This document shows, in pieces, positions 1-8,963 of a DNA stretch of 64,000 bases. The position numbers and the translations under genes are program-made. The DNA is from Streptomyces cucumeris (GTDB lineage Bacteria > Actinomycetota > Actinomycetes > Streptomycetales > Streptomycetaceae). The stretch lies in contig NZ_JANCLX010000005.1 in assembly GCF_024295805.1 (NCBI RefSeq), positions 124,001 to 188,000 on the forward strand, given 5' to 3'. The notes beneath the pieces are model-generated. The model made no database searches, was not told the origin of the DNA, and saw only the letters and a program-made list of their open reading frames with translations. Position 1 is the stretch's first letter, and the number at the start of each line of letters is the position of its first letter.

Positions 1-544
1 CGCCGTTGCGCTGGAGGCGGCCGATGTCCGCGCCGCGGACGCCGAGCGCCGCGAGCCGCTCGGGCAGTATGCGGCGGCCGTCGGGCTCGACCAGCCGGTA
101 GCCGTAGGACTCGACCGGATGCGAGAGCCGGGCGGTCTCCAGCGTGTAGGCGGGGGTCCGGGCGATCACCCCGCCCTCGCCCTCGACCGGTTGCTCGGCC
201 AGCGGCACCGTCTCGCGGTACGCGGTGGCGTAGCGCAGCCGCTCGAAGAAGCGCTGTCCGCTCGCCGGGTAGTGGGCGGTCACCGGATGCGACACCTTGT
301 CCAGGTTGATCCGCTGGATCACCCCGGAGAGCCCCAGCGCGTGGTCCCCGTGGAAGTGGGTGACACAGATCCGGTCGATGTCATGCGCGGCGACACCGGC
401 CCGCAGCATCTGGCGCTGGGTGCCCTCGCCGGGGTCGAAGAGCAGTCCGTCGCCGTCCCACCGCAGCAGATAGCCGTTGTGGTTGCGGTGCCGGGTGGGG
501 ACCTGGCTGGCGGTGCCGAGGACGACCAGTTCGCGTGCGGACAC
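1..544 (-). CDS. rnz: Ribonuclease Z (3'-truncated by window edge)
   Basis: Metallo-beta-lactamase-fold endonuclease that trims the 3' trailer of tRNA precursors in the cytoplasm. About 181 N-terminal residues are visible; the C-terminal part lies beyond the left edge. The zinc-binding motif HFHGDH sits at residues 63-68 after an N-terminal [12 protein letters not shown] strand-loop typical of RNase Z. The start is a GTG (544-542), placed four bases after the TAG stop of the upstream HIT gene, so the two are probably co-transcribed. The Shine-Dalgarno match is weak (GGGAT). A related arylsulfatase-type hydrolase of the same fold is possible but less likely. Confidence 0.88.
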   Translation of the reverse strand, partial: MSARELVVLGTASQVPTRHRNHNGYLLRWDGDGLLFDPGEGTQRQMLRAGVAAHDIDRICVTHFHGDHALGLSGVIQRINLDKVSHPVTAHYPASGQRFFERLRYATAYRETVPLAEQPVEGEGGVIARTPAYTLETARLSHPVESYGYRLVEPDGRRILPERLAALGVRGADIGRLQRNG

Positions 545-548
545 CGGA

Positions 549-908
549 CTATCCCGGGGGCCAGTTGAGGCCGCGGCCACCCAGTACGTGGGCGTGCGCG
601 TGGAAGACGGTCTGCCCGGCGCCGGAGCCGGTGTTGAACACCACGCGGAAACCGGTGCCGTCGATCTTCTCCTCGGCCGCCACCGCGCCCGCCTCGCGCA
701 GCACATCGGCGGTGATCTGCGGTTCGGCCGTGGCGAGGGAGGCGGCGTCCGGGTAGTGCACCTTGGGGATCACCAGGACGTGGGTCGGCGCCTGGGGGTT
801 GATGTCGCGGAAGGCGACCGTGGTGTCGGTCTCGCGGACCACGGTGGCCGGCACCTCCCCCGAGACAATCTTGCAGAACAGGCAGTCGGCCTGCGGTTCT
901 CCCGCCAC
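549..908 (-). CDS. HIT family nucleotide-binding protein
   Basis: Histidine-triad protein of 119 residues, the usual size of HinT-type nucleoside phosphoramidases/hydrolases. The N-terminal [10 protein letters not shown] (from residue 9) and the C-terminal triad HAHAHVLGG (residues 103-111, His-x-His-x-His) are both present. The frame is open further upstream, but GTG at 908 is chosen because GAGGAG lies eight bases before it and homology begins just after it. It precedes the RNase Z gene by four bases, pointing to an operon. The substrate cannot be read from sequence; the family typically hydrolyses adenosine phosphoramidates. Confidence 0.85.
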   Translation of the reverse strand: MAGEPQADCLFCKIVSGEVPATVVRETDTTVAFRDINPQAPTHVLVIPKVHYPDAASLATAEPQITADVLREAGAVAAEEKIDGTGFRVVFNTGSGAGQTVFHAHAHVLGGRGLNWPPG

Positions 909-1032
909 CGGTGGCTCCTCGTGGATCGTCGGCTGATACGGACCGGATGGTACCGGGACGCCCCGCCGACGGTGCGCGCGAATCCCCTGGGCCTGGCCGC
1001 CCCGCCCGTTTCCGCCCGCCCCCGGGCCGCCG

Positions 1033-1596
1033 CTACTTGCCCTGGGTGCCCTCGGTCGTCCGGTGGTCCAGGGGGTAGCTGCGGTGCGGTTCGGGGCGGC
1101 TGGTCTCACGGTCGTCGCCCCGGCCGGGGTCCCGGTCGTCGTCCCCGCCGTCGCACTCCCCGATCACCCGGGCCTCGAAGGCCCGGTGCCCGTCCACGGA
1201 GGCCGTCAAGTGCCCCCGGACGCAATGGTTCTTGCGCACGAAGGTGACCCTGCCGCTGACCTCGATCTTCTTATCGCTCGCGGTCTCACCGCGGCAGTCG
1301 ACCGAGGCGTCGGTCCCGGTCCCCTCGTCCCGTTCGCGGTTGGCGTCGTCCGAGGCCGAAGCACCGGCCGTGCGGCCGCTCTTCAGATCCGCGTTGCAGG
1401 TCAGCCAGCGGACCTCGACCCCGCCCTTGTCCAGGGCGCGGGAGGCGACCTTGTCGGTGGTGACCGCGACGACGATCGCACTGACCCCGTTGTCCTCGGG
1501 GTCGCACCCGGTCACCGCGACGGCGGCCGCGACCGATACCGCGACGGCCAGGAGCGGACGACCGTACCGATGCCTTACATGGCTCAATACCCCCAT
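1033..1596 (-). CDS. Putative secreted lipoprotein
   Basis: Protein of about 187 residues with an N-terminal signal peptide: positive start (HVRHRYGR), hydrophobic core rich in Ala/Val and a lipobox VTGC with Cys at residue 31. It should therefore be lipid-anchored outside the membrane. The mature part has paired cysteines (LTCNADLK, VDCRGE, NHCVRG, GECDGG) that may form disulfides, and a charged, disordered C-terminus rich in Asp, Arg and Glu. The ATG at 1596 is preferred because it puts the signal peptide at the N-terminus; an upstream GTG/ATG at 1638 is possible. Function unknown. Confidence 0.7.
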   Translation of the reverse strand: MGVLSHVRHRYGRPLLAVAVSVAAAVAVTGCDPEDNGVSAIVVAVTTDKVASRALDKGGVEVRWLTCNADLKSGRTAGASASDDANRERDEGTGTDASVDCRGETASDKKIEVSGRVTFVRKNHCVRGHLTASVDGHRAFEARVIGECDGGDDDRDPGRGDDRETSRPEPHRSYPLDHRTTEGTQGK

Positions 1597-1697
1597 AGGG
1601 GACAGGTTCCCACCGAGCGCGGCGAACCGGAAGACCATCGTCGGCCACCGTGCCCCGGCCGGGGGGCGGCTTTCGGGGAACGGGCCCTGCCGGGGGC

Positions 1698-2441
1698 TCA
1701 GCCCCAGCGGCCGGTACGCCCCAACAGCAGCGCCGCGGCCGCCGTTCCGGCCGTCGACGTGCGCAGAACGCTCGGACCCAGCCGGTACGGTGCCGCGCCC
1801 GCCGCCGCGAAGGCCGTCAACTCCTCGGGCGAGACTCCGCCTTCGGGGCCCACCACGAGCACGATCTCACCGTCGGCGGGCAGTTCGGCCGTGGCCAGCG
1901 GGGTACTGCCTTCCTCATGGAGCACGGCCGCGAAGTCGGCGTCGGCCAGAAGTCGGGCAACCTGTTTGGTCGTCATGGCGTCCGCGACCTCGGGGAAGGT
2001 CAGCCGGCGGGACTGCTTGCCCGCCTCGCGGGCGGTCGCCCGCCACTTGCCGAGCGCCTTCAGCCCGCGCTCGCCCTTCCACTGGGTGACACAGCGGGCC
2101 GCGGTCCACGGCACGACGGCGTCCACCCCGGTCTCGGTCATGGTCTCCACGGCCAGCTCACCGCGGTCGCCCTTGGGGAGGGCCTGCACCACGGTGATCC
2201 GCGGGCTGGGCCGCTCCTCATGGCGCACCCCGGCCACCTCCACCAGCAGCCGGTCCTTGCCCTCGACGGCCGCCACGGTGCCGGAGACGCCCGTACCGAG
2301 GCCGTCGGTGAGCACCACGGACTCGCCGACGCGCAGCCGCCGTACGGAGACGGCGTGCCGCCCCTCGGGCCCCTCCAGCGCGACCCGGGTCCCCGCGGCC
2401 GCCCCCTGGAGGGAGTCGGCCACGAACACCGGGGCGGTCAC
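1698..2441 (-). CDS. rsmE: 16S rRNA (uracil-1498-N3)-methyltransferase RsmE
   Basis: SPOUT-class methyltransferase of 247 residues, the normal family length, that methylates U1498 of 16S rRNA using S-adenosylmethionine. An N-terminal PUA-like RNA-binding part is followed by the knotted domain with the signature VVGPEGGVSPEEL (about residues 195-208) and the closing RLGPSVLRTSTA loop. Its start overlaps the stop of the nitronate monooxygenase gene by four bases (2438-2441), so translation is probably coupled. No unusual features. Confidence 0.93.
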   Translation of the reverse strand: MTAPVFVADSLQGAAAGTRVALEGPEGRHAVSVRRLRVGESVVLTDGLGTGVSGTVAAVEGKDRLLVEVAGVRHEERPSPRITVVQALPKGDRGELAVETMTETGVDAVVPWTAARCVTQWKGERGLKALGKWRATAREAGKQSRRLTFPEVADAMTTKQVARLLADADFAAVLHEEGSTPLATAELPADGEIVLVVGPEGGVSPEELTAFAAAGAAPYRLGPSVLRTSTAGTAAAALLLGRTGRWG

Positions 2442-3535
2442 CGGGCCTCGCCGTGGAACGCCCCGGCGGTCAACCCGGCGCGCGCCGCGTCCAGTTCGGC
2501 GGCGAGGGTCTCCACCAGCCTCCCCGCGGGCAGCTCACGGGCCAGCCGGTGGCCCTGTCCGGCCCACAGCGCCATGCCCTGCGGATCGCCCTGCTTGGCC
2601 GCGGCCTTGCGCAGCCCGGAGGTGAGGTGGTGGAGCTGGGGGTAGGCCGCCGGGGCGTACGGGCCGTGGTCGCGGATGAAACGGTTGACCAGGCCCCGGG
2701 CCGGACGCCCGGAGAAGGCGCGGGTCAGCTCGGTCCTGCCGAACATCGGGTCCGTCATGGCGCGCTTGTGCAGGGCGTTGGCCCCCGATTCGGGGGTGAC
2801 CAGGAACGCGGTGCCCAGCTGGGCCGCGCTCGCGCCCGCGGCCAGCGCCGCCGCGATCTGCGCACCGCGCATCAGCCCGCCCGCGGCGATGACCGGGATC
2901 CGTACGGTCTCGCGGACCAGCGCGATCAGCGAGAGCAGTCCGAGTCCGCCGCCCATGCCGTCCTCGGCCGGGTCGTTGCGGAAGCCGCCCTGGTGGCCGC
3001 CCGCCTCCACGCCCTGCACACAGAGCGCGTCGGCGCCCGCCCACTGGGCGGTCTGCGCCTCGACCGGCGAGGTCACCGTCACGACGGTGCGGGTACCGGC
3101 CGCGGCCAGCGCGCCCAGGACCTCACGGGTGGGGCAGCCGAAGGTGAACGAGACCACCGGCACCGGGTCCTCGAGCAGGATCGCCAGCTTCGCCTCGTAC
3201 GCGTCGTCGGCCCCCGCGTCGGGGTCACCGAGCGGTGTCTCGTACCAGGTGGACTCACCCGCGAGCTGCTCGCGGTAGACCTCGACGGCGCCCGGGTCCG
3301 CGGTGGGCGGCTGCGGCATGAAGAGGTTGACCAGGAAGGGGCGGCCGGTCAGCCCGCGCAGCTGTTTGATCTCTTCGTACATCGCCTCCGGGGTCTTGTA
3401 CCCGGCGGCGAGGGAACCGAGGCCACCGGCCTCGGAGACGGCGGCGGCCAGCGGTGGGCAGGAAGCCCCGCCCGCCATCGGCGCCTGCACGATCGGATAC
3501 CGAAAGAGATCGGTCAGTGCGGAGGGCATGGCCAC
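2438..3535 (-). CDS. Nitronate monooxygenase (2-nitropropane dioxygenase type)
   Basis: FMN-dependent TIM-barrel enzyme of 365 residues that oxidises alkyl nitronates. The N-terminal YPIVQAPMAGG and the phosphate-binding stretch AAGGLMRGAQIAAALAAGA followed by AAQLGTAFLVTPES are characteristic. EAGGHQGG carries the conserved His of the active site. The start could be GTG at 3535 or ATG at 3529; a CACGAT hexamer six bases before the latter resembles a weak leaderless promoter. It leads the rsmE pair. In many actinobacteria this gene sits with rsmE without an evident functional link; protection against propionate-3-nitronate is the known family role. Confidence 0.88.
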   Translation of the reverse strand: MAMPSALTDLFRYPIVQAPMAGGASCPPLAAAVSEAGGLGSLAAGYKTPEAMYEEIKQLRGLTGRPFLVNLFMPQPPTADPGAVEVYREQLAGESTWYETPLGDPDAGADDAYEAKLAILLEDPVPVVSFTFGCPTREVLGALAAAGTRTVVTVTSPVEAQTAQWAGADALCVQGVEAGGHQGGFRNDPAEDGMGGGLGLLSLIALVRETVRIPVIAAGGLMRGAQIAAALAAGASAAQLGTAFLVTPESGANALHKRAMTDPMFGRTELTRAFSGRPARGLVNRFIRDHGPYAPAAYPQLHHLTSGLRKAAAKQGDPQGMALWAGQGHRLARELPAGRLVETLAAELDAARAGLTAGAFHGEAR

Positions 3536-3614
3536 ATCGTGTCATGCGCTCCGCACCGAACGGCAACCGGACTCGGGCCGCGACGGCGGTCGCGGCCGGA
3601 GGGTCCGGGGACGC

Positions 3615-4751
3615 CTAGCGTCCGTTGAACGCATCCTTCAGGCGCGAGAACAGCCCCTGCTGCCCTGGCTTGAACTCGCCGGTGGGGCGCTCCTCGCCGC
3701 GCAGCTTGGACAGACGGCGCAGCAGCTCCTCCTGCTCCGCGTCCAGCTTGGTCGGAGTGGTCACCTCGACATGGACGATCAGATCGCCCCGGCCACCGCC
3801 CCGCAGATGGGTGACACCGCGCTGGTGCAGCGGGATCGACTGGCCGGACTGGGTACCGGGCCGGATGTCGACCTCCTCCAGGCCGTCCAGCGTCTCCAGC
3901 GGCACCTTGGTGCCGAGCGCCGCCGCCGTCATGGGGATGGTCACCGTGCAGTGCAGATCGTCGCCGCGGCGCTGGAAGACCGGGTGCGGGACCTCGTGGA
4001 TCTCCACGTACAGATCGCCTGCCGGACCGCCGCCCGGCCCGACCTCGCCCTCGCCCGCAAGCTGGATCCGGGTGCCGTTGTCCACACCGGCCGGGATCTT
4101 CACCGTCAGGGTGCGGCGCGAACGGATCCGTCCGTCACCGGCGCACTCCGGGCACGGGGTCGGCACCACGGTGCCGAAGCCCTGGCACTGCGGACACGGC
4201 CGCGAGGTCATGACCTGGCCCAGGAAGGAGCGGGTCACCTGGGAGACCTCACCACGGCCCCGGCACATGTCACAGGTCTGCGCCGAGGTGCCCGGCGCGG
4301 CGCCCTCGCCGCTGCACGTGGTGCACACCACCGCGGTGTCGACCTGGATGTCCTTGGTGGTCCCGAACGCGGCCTCGCTGAGCTCCACGTCGAGACGGAT
4401 CATGGCGTCCTGGCCGCGCCGGGTGCGGGACCGCGGTCCGCGCTGCGAGGCGGTGCCGAAGAACGCGTCCATGATGTCGGAGAAGTTGCCGAAGCCCGCG
4501 CCGAAGCCACCGGCTCCGCCGCCTCCGCCCGCGCCCGACATCGGGTCCCCGCCGAGGTCGTAGACCTGCTTCTTCTGCGGGTCCGAGAGCACCTCGTAAG
4601 CGGCGTTGATCTCCTTGAACCGCTCCTGGGTCTTCGGGTCCGGGTTCACATCCGGGTGCAGCTCACGCGCGAGCCGGCGGAATGCCTTCTTGATCTCGTC
4701 CTGCGAGGCATCACGCCGCACGCCCAGGACTGCGTAGTAGTCCGTCGCCAC
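3615..4751 (-). CDS. dnaJ: Molecular chaperone DnaJ (second copy, hrcA-linked)
   Basis: Type I Hsp40 co-chaperone of 378 residues that stimulates DnaK ATPase. The J domain is at residues 1-70 with HPD in ELHPDVNPDP. A Gly-rich linker follows at about 75-95. Four zinc-binding CxxCxGxG repeats occur between about 140 and 210 (CTTCSGEG, CDMCRGRG, CPQCQGFG, CPECAGDG), and then the substrate-binding C-domain. The start codon directly abuts the hrcA stop (4752), so the two form one operon under the CIRCE element upstream of hrcA. In streptomycetes this copy (often called dnaJ2) is distinct from the dnaK-grpE-dnaJ1 operon. Confidence 0.95.
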   Translation of the reverse strand: MATDYYAVLGVRRDASQDEIKKAFRRLARELHPDVNPDPKTQERFKEINAAYEVLSDPQKKQVYDLGGDPMSGAGGGGGAGGFGAGFGNFSDIMDAFFGTASQRGPRSRTRRGQDAMIRLDVELSEAAFGTTKDIQVDTAVVCTTCSGEGAAPGTSAQTCDMCRGRGEVSQVTRSFLGQVMTSRPCPQCQGFGTVVPTPCPECAGDGRIRSRRTLTVKIPAGVDNGTRIQLAGEGEVGPGGGPAGDLYVEIHEVPHPVFQRRGDDLHCTVTIPMTAAALGTKVPLETLDGLEEVDIRPGTQSGQSIPLHQRGVTHLRGGGRGDLIVHVEVTTPTKLDAEQEELLRRLSKLRGEERPTGEFKPGQQGLFSRLKDAFNGR

Positions 4752-5768
4752 TTACGACTCCGCCAGGATCTGTCCGACGTAACGTGCCACTGCGCGTACC
4801 GCTCCCATCGTTCCGGGGTAGTCCATGCGGGTCGGTCCGACCACGCCGAGTTTGGCGACGGCCTCGTCGCCCGAACCGTAGCCGACCGCGACCACCGAGG
4901 TGGAATTCAGCCCCTCGTGAGCATTCTCATGCCCGATCCGCACGGTCATACCCGAGTCCTTGGCCTCGCCCAGCAGTTTGAGGAGGACGACCTGCTCCTC
5001 GAGCGCCTCCAGAACGGGCCGGATCGTCAGGGGGAAATCATGCCCGAAACGCGTGAGGTTCGCGGTGCCGCCGATCATCAGCCGCTCCTCGGTCTCCTCC
5101 ACCAGCGTCTCGAGGAGGGTCGCCAGCACGGTCGTGACCGTCCCCCGGTCCTCCTGCTCGAAGGACTCCGGGAGATCCTGCACCAACTGCGGCACATCCG
5201 CGAACCGCCGCCCCACGACACGGCTGTTGAGCCGGGCCCGCAGATCCGCGAGGGACTCCTCGCTCACCGGCGAGGGGCAGTCCACCATGCGCTGCTCGAC
5301 CCGGCCGGTGTCGGTGATCAGCACCAGCATCACCCGGGCCGCGGCCAGCGGCAGCAGCTCCACATGGCGCACCGTCGAACGGGTCAGCGACGGGTACTGC
5401 ACCACCGCGACCTGCCGGGTCAGCTGCGCCAGCAGCCGGACGGTGCGGCCCACCACGTCGTCGAGGTCAACGGCGCCGTCCAGGAAGTTCTGGATGGCCC
5501 GGCGCTCAGGGGTGGACAGCGGCTTCACTCCCGCCAGCTTGTCCACGAAGAGGCGGTAGCCCTTGTCGGTGGGGATACGTCCGGCGCTGGTGTGCGGCTG
5601 GGCGATGAAGCCCTCGTCCTCCAGCGCGGCCATGTCATTGCGGACCGTGGCCGGGGAGACCCCCAGCCGGTGGCGCTCGGTGAGGGCCTTGGAGCCGACC
5701 GGCTCCTCGGTGCCCACGTAGTCCTGGACAATGGCACGCAGCACCTCGAGTCTGCGTTCGCTGAGCAC
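4752..5768 (-). CDS. hrcA: Heat-inducible transcriptional repressor HrcA
   Basis: Repressor of 338 residues that binds CIRCE operators and controls chaperone genes. It has an N-terminal winged helix (residues 1-75, with [23 protein letters not shown] split across the recognition helix), then the GAF-like and dimerisation regions. Translation starts at a GTG (5768-5766) with an ideal GGAGGT six bases upstream. The gene precedes dnaJ with no gap. A CIRCE inverted repeat lies in its own 5' untranslated region, which implies autorepression released by heat. Confidence 0.95.
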   Translation of the reverse strand: MLSERRLEVLRAIVQDYVGTEEPVGSKALTERHRLGVSPATVRNDMAALEDEGFIAQPHTSAGRIPTDKGYRLFVDKLAGVKPLSTPERRAIQNFLDGAVDLDDVVGRTVRLLAQLTRQVAVVQYPSLTRSTVRHVELLPLAAARVMLVLITDTGRVEQRMVDCPSPVSEESLADLRARLNSRVVGRRFADVPQLVQDLPESFEQEDRGTVTTVLATLLETLVEETEERLMIGGTANLTRFGHDFPLTIRPVLEALEEQVVLLKLLGEAKDSGMTVRIGHENAHEGLNSTSVVAVGYGSGDEAVAKLGVVGPTRMDYPGTMGAVRAVARYVGQILAES

Positions 5769-5808
5769 CCGCGCACCTCCAGTCCAGCGGTCTCTTCAGG
5801 TGGTCCCC

Positions 5809-5835
5809 CTGGCACTCAACGGTCACGAGTGCCAG
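5809..5835. promoter_or_regulatory. CIRCE operator
   Basis: A perfect 9-bp inverted repeat, CTGGCACTC and GAGTGCCAG, separated by exactly nine bases. This matches the CIRCE consensus (TTAGCACTC-N9-GAGTGCTAA) except at the outer positions. It lies between the hrcA start and the likely hrcA promoter, so HrcA bound here would block hrcA-dnaJ transcription. Confidence 0.92.
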
Positions 5836-5847
5836 AACCCCTCCGCC

Positions 5848-5878
5848 AGTGTACGGCGGGGTGCGGTGGGCGGGGCAA
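5848..5878 (-). promoter_or_regulatory. Candidate hrcA-dnaJ promoter
   Basis: On the minus strand TTGCCC (5878-5873) and TACACT (5853-5848) are spaced by 19 bases, a plausible housekeeping-sigma promoter. The start point would fall about seven bases later, just before the CIRCE operator. Inferred from sequence only. Confidence 0.45.
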
Positions 5879-5943
5879 GAGCCGACGTGTGGCGGAGCCC
5901 GCACGACCCGCCACGCTATCGCCCGAGGAGCTAGCGTCTCGGT

Positions 5944-6681
5944 ATGGAGACGTGTTGGGAAGAGTCGCGGTGGCAGGAGGCGGGCTGGGAGACCATCGCC
6001 CCCGGGGTGGCGCGACTGCGCATGCCCGGCTGGGACGAGACCATCGGCGTGGTCGTCGGGCGCACGGACGTACTCGTGGTGGACACCGGCGCCACGCTCC
6101 GTGACGGGGCCGCGCTGCGCACCCAGATCACCCGGCTCGCCGGGATGCGCCCCACCCGGATCGCGCTCACCCATCCGCACTTCGACCATGTCCTGGGCAC
6201 GGCCGCCTTCTCGGGGTGCGAGGTGTACGGGGCGGCGGGCCTGGACGAACTGCTGCGCTCGGAGCGGGAGGAGCTGCGCGAGAGCGCCATCCGGCACGGG
6301 GTGGACCGGGGAGCCGCCACCGAGGCCGCCGACCATCTGGTCCTCCCCCACCACCTGGTCTCCGGGGAGCTCACCCTCGACCTGGGCGACCGGCGGGTGC
6401 TGCTGGCGAACGTGGGCCCCGGGCACAGCGCCCACGATCTGGCGGTCCTGGTCCCCGGACGGCCCGAGGTGGTCTTCTGCGGCGATCTGGTCGAGGAGTC
6501 CGGACCGCCGCAGGCGGGGCCCGACGCGATCCCCGCGCGATGGCCCGCCGCCCTGGACCGGCTGCTGGAGCTGGGCGGTGAGGAGGCGCGGTACGTACCG
6601 GGCCACGGATCGGTGGTGGACGCGGAGTTCGTCCGCACCCAGCGTGACGAACTGGCGGCCCGCTTCGGCGTGTCCCGCTAG
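5944..6681 (+). CDS. MBL-fold metallo-hydrolase
   Basis: Metallo-beta-lactamase-superfamily hydrolase of 245 residues. The metal site HPHFDH is at residues 77-82, with later ligands in GPGHSAHD, FCGDLVEE and the terminal PGHGSVVD. The spacing matches glyoxalase II-like or related hydrolases, but the substrate is not evident. TAGCGT (5932-5937) stands six bases before the ATG, so the mRNA is probably leaderless; GAGGAG at 5924 is too far to act as a ribosome site. It is divergent from hrcA. The DUF3097 gene follows after 22 bases with its own leaderless signature. Confidence 0.85.
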   Translation: METCWEESRWQEAGWETIAPGVARLRMPGWDETIGVVVGRTDVLVVDTGATLRDGAALRTQITRLAGMRPTRIALTHPHFDHVLGTAAFSGCEVYGAAGLDELLRSEREELRESAIRHGVDRGAATEAADHLVLPHHLVSGELTLDLGDRRVLLANVGPGHSAHDLAVLVPGRPEVVFCGDLVEESGPPQAGPDAIPARWPAALDRLLELGGEEARYVPGHGSVVDAEFVRTQRDELAARFGVSR

Positions 6682-6703
6682 GCGCGCGGCTATCGTCAGC
6701 CGG

Positions 6704-7531
6704 ATGCGCAGCCGATACGACAACCCGGACCTGACCCCGCCCTGGAAGCGGTCACAGCCCGCCCCGGAGGTCGCCGCCGAACCGGACCTCGTCGTGGAGG
6801 AGGTCACCACCGGGTTCTGCGGGGCGGTGATCCGCTGCGAGAAGACCGCGCAGGGTCCGACGGTCACTCTGGAGGACCGCTTCGGCAAACATCGTGTCTT
6901 CCCCATGGAGCCGCGCGGCTTCCTGCTCGAGGGCCGTGTCGTCACGCTGGTGCGCCCGCGCGCGACGGCCCCCTCCGCGCCCCGGCACACGGCCTCGGGG
7001 TCCCTCGCGGTACCGGGGGCGCGGGCGAGGGTGGCCCGCGCGGGGCGTATCTATGTCGAGGGGCGCCATGACGCGGAGCTGGTGGAGCGGGTCTGGGGCG
7101 ACGACCTGCGCATCGAGGGCGTGGTCGTCGAGTACCTGGAGGGTGTGGACGATCTCCCCGCCATCGTCCGGGAGTTCGCCCCCGGCCCGGATGCCCGGCT
7201 CGGCGTTCTGGTCGACCACTTGGTGCCCGGTTCCAAGGAGTCCCGGATCGCCGCCGAGGTCACCGGTGACCATGTCCTGGTCGTCGGCCACCCCTACATC
7301 GACATCTGGGAAGCGGTGAAACCGTCCTCGGTGGGCATCGCCGCCTGGCCCGGGGTCCCGCGCGGCCAGGACTGGAAGACGGGCGTCTGCCGCGCCCTGG
7401 GCTGGCCGGAGAACACCGGCGCCGCCTGGCAAGCGATCCTCTCCTCGGTCCACTCCTACAAGGACCTGCGGCCGGAACTCCTGGGCCGGGTGGAGGAGCT
7501 GATCGACTTCGTGACGGTGGGGGTCAGCTGA
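6704..7531 (+). CDS. DUF3097 domain-containing protein
   Basis: Protein of 275 residues from a family confined mainly to actinobacteria and of unknown function. Recognisable family stretches are the N-terminal YDNPDLTPPWK, IYVEGRHDAELVERVWG and DLRIEGVVVEYLEG, and the C-terminal GVPRGQDWKTGVCRALGW. The central region resembles a Toprim-like fold (GRIYVEGRHDAE, LVDHLVPGSKESR), as found in primases and nucleases; this is inference. The ATG is chosen because TATCGT stands seven bases upstream (leaderless signature). Its last eight bases overlap the end of a small convergent gene. Confidence 0.8.
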   Translation: MRSRYDNPDLTPPWKRSQPAPEVAAEPDLVVEEVTTGFCGAVIRCEKTAQGPTVTLEDRFGKHRVFPMEPRGFLLEGRVVTLVRPRATAPSAPRHTASGSLAVPGARARVARAGRIYVEGRHDAELVERVWGDDLRIEGVVVEYLEGVDDLPAIVREFAPGPDARLGVLVDHLVPGSKESRIAAEVTGDHVLVVGHPYIDIWEAVKPSSVGIAAWPGVPRGQDWKTGVCRALGWPENTGAAWQAILSSVHSYKDLRPELLGRVEELIDFVTVGVS

Positions 7532-7661
7532 GTGTCCGGAAGTCGCTGGTTTCCAGCGTGAAGTCCAGCGCCTCGACGGTGACCGGGTCACCGAACTCGC
7601 TGGCCCGTTCCGTCCAGTAGCCGGCCTCCTCGCCGGCCTCCTTCGGCTCGGTGAGGAGCAC
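7524..7661 (-). CDS. Small hypothetical protein (45 aa)
   Basis: Open frame of 45 codons starting at GTG (7661), four bases after the hemW stop and ending inside the last codons of the convergent DUF3097 gene. Nearly every codon ends in G or C, as in real genes of this genome. The product is acidic, beginning VLLTEPKEAGEEAGYWTERA, with no recognised domain or membrane segment. The ribosome site is weak (GGA), so it would depend on translation coupling from hemW. It may be a genuine conserved small protein or a chance frame. Confidence 0.4.
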   Translation of the reverse strand: MLLTEPKEAGEEAGYWTERASEFGDPVTVEALDFTLETSDFRTLS

Positions 7662-7665
7662 GCAC

Positions 7666-8898
7666 TTAGTCCACCAGATCCCGCACCACAGCGTCCGCCA
7701 GCAGCCGCCCGCGCAGCGTGAGCACGGCCCGCCCGTGCCGGTACGGCGCCGGGTCCAGCAGGCCGTCCGCCAGGGCCCGCTCCGCGGCCGCGGCGCCCGC
7801 GGGGCGGAGCAGGTCCAGGGGGCAGCCTTCGGAGAGCCGCAGCTCCAGCAGGATGCGCTCGACGCGGCGCTCCTCGTCGGCCAGCAGCTCGCGGCCCGCG
7901 CCGGGCGACCGGCCCTCGCCGAGGGCCTGGGCGTACGCGCCGGGGTGCTTCACGTTCCACCAGCGGACGCCGCCCACATGGCTGTGGGCGCCGGGCCCCG
8001 CGCCCCACCAGTCGGCGCCGCGCCAGTACAGCTCGTTGTGGCGGCAGCGGCCCTCGGGGGTGGTGGCCCAGTTGGAGACCTCGTACCACTCGAAACCGGC
8101 GGCCGAGAGCAGCTCCTCGGCGATCAGATAGCGGTCGGCGTGCACGTCGTCGTCGGTCATCGGCACCTCGCCGCGCCGGATCCGGCGGGCAAGCTGGGTG
8201 CCCTCCTCGACGATCAGCGCGTAGGCCGAGACATGGTCCGGTCCGGCGCCGAGGGCGGCCTCCAGGGAGGCCCGCCAGTCGTCGTCGCTCTCGCCCGGGG
8301 TGCCGTAGATCAGGTCGAGGTTCACATGGTCGAAGCCCGCGGCCCGTGCCTCGGCGACACATTGCTCGGGGCGGCCGGGGGTGTGGGTGCGGTCCAGCAC
8401 CTTCAGCACATGCCGGCGGGCGCTCTGCATCCCGAAGGAGACCCGGTTGAACCCGGCCTCACGCAGCTCCGCCAGATAGCGCGGATCCACCGACTCCGGA
8501 TTGGCCTCGGTGGTGATCTCGGCACCGTCCGCCAGCCCGAACTCCTCGCGGACGGCCGCGAGCATCCGGCCCAGGTCGGCCGCGGCCAGCAGGGTCGGGG
8601 TCCCGCCGCCCACGAATACGGTCTCGACCGGGCGCGGGTCGTCGCCCAGCACCTTGCGTGCGAGCCGCACCTCCTCGGTGACCTGCTCGGCGTAGTTGTC
8701 CCGCGAGGCCAGCACCCCGCCGGAACCGCGCAGCTCACTGGCGGTGTAGGTGTTGAAGTCGCAGTACCCGCAGCGCGTGGCGCAGTAGGGCACGTGCAGA
8801 TAGAAGCCCAGCGGGCGCCGCGCGGCCCCGGCGAGCGCGGCGGGGGGCAGCGCACCGTCCTCGGGCATGGGCTCACCATCGGGCAGTACGGAAGGCAT
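7666..8898 (-). CDS. hemW: Heme chaperone HemW / radical SAM coproporphyrinogen-type protein
   Basis: Radical SAM protein of 410 residues, long annotated as oxygen-independent coproporphyrinogen III oxidase but, for this shorter class, better regarded as the heme chaperone HemW. The Fe-S cluster motif CATRCGYC (Cys-x3-Cys-x2-Cys) sits near residue 40, followed by the SAM-binding GGGTPTLL and a HemN C-terminal domain. It lacks the extra N-terminal cysteine of true HemN oxidases, since the motif is Cys-x3-Cys-x2-Cys followed by Asp-Phe. Either ATG at 8898 or 8907 could be the start; no strong ribosome site precedes either. Confidence 0.9.
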   Translation of the reverse strand: MPSVLPDGEPMPEDGALPPAALAGAARRPLGFYLHVPYCATRCGYCDFNTYTASELRGSGGVLASRDNYAEQVTEEVRLARKVLGDDPRPVETVFVGGGTPTLLAAADLGRMLAAVREEFGLADGAEITTEANPESVDPRYLAELREAGFNRVSFGMQSARRHVLKVLDRTHTPGRPEQCVAEARAAGFDHVNLDLIYGTPGESDDDWRASLEAALGAGPDHVSAYALIVEEGTQLARRIRRGEVPMTDDDVHADRYLIAEELLSAAGFEWYEVSNWATTPEGRCRHNELYWRGADWWGAGPGAHSHVGGVRWWNVKHPGAYAQALGEGRSPGAGRELLADEERRVERILLELRLSEGCPLDLLRPAGAAAAERALADGLLDPAPYRHGRAVLTLRGRLLADAVVRDLVD

Positions 8899-8963
8899 GC
8901 AACCCATTGTCCGCCATCGCCCCCGGTCCTCCCGCCGCCCCCGGTGGGAGGACCATGGACGCG

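Noticed and set aside
3303..6104. A very long open frame on the plus strand opposite dnaJ and hrcA
   Set aside because: It lies antisense to two well-supported genes; its translation is low-complexity and rich in Arg, Gly and His. Such frames are common by chance in GC-rich DNA.
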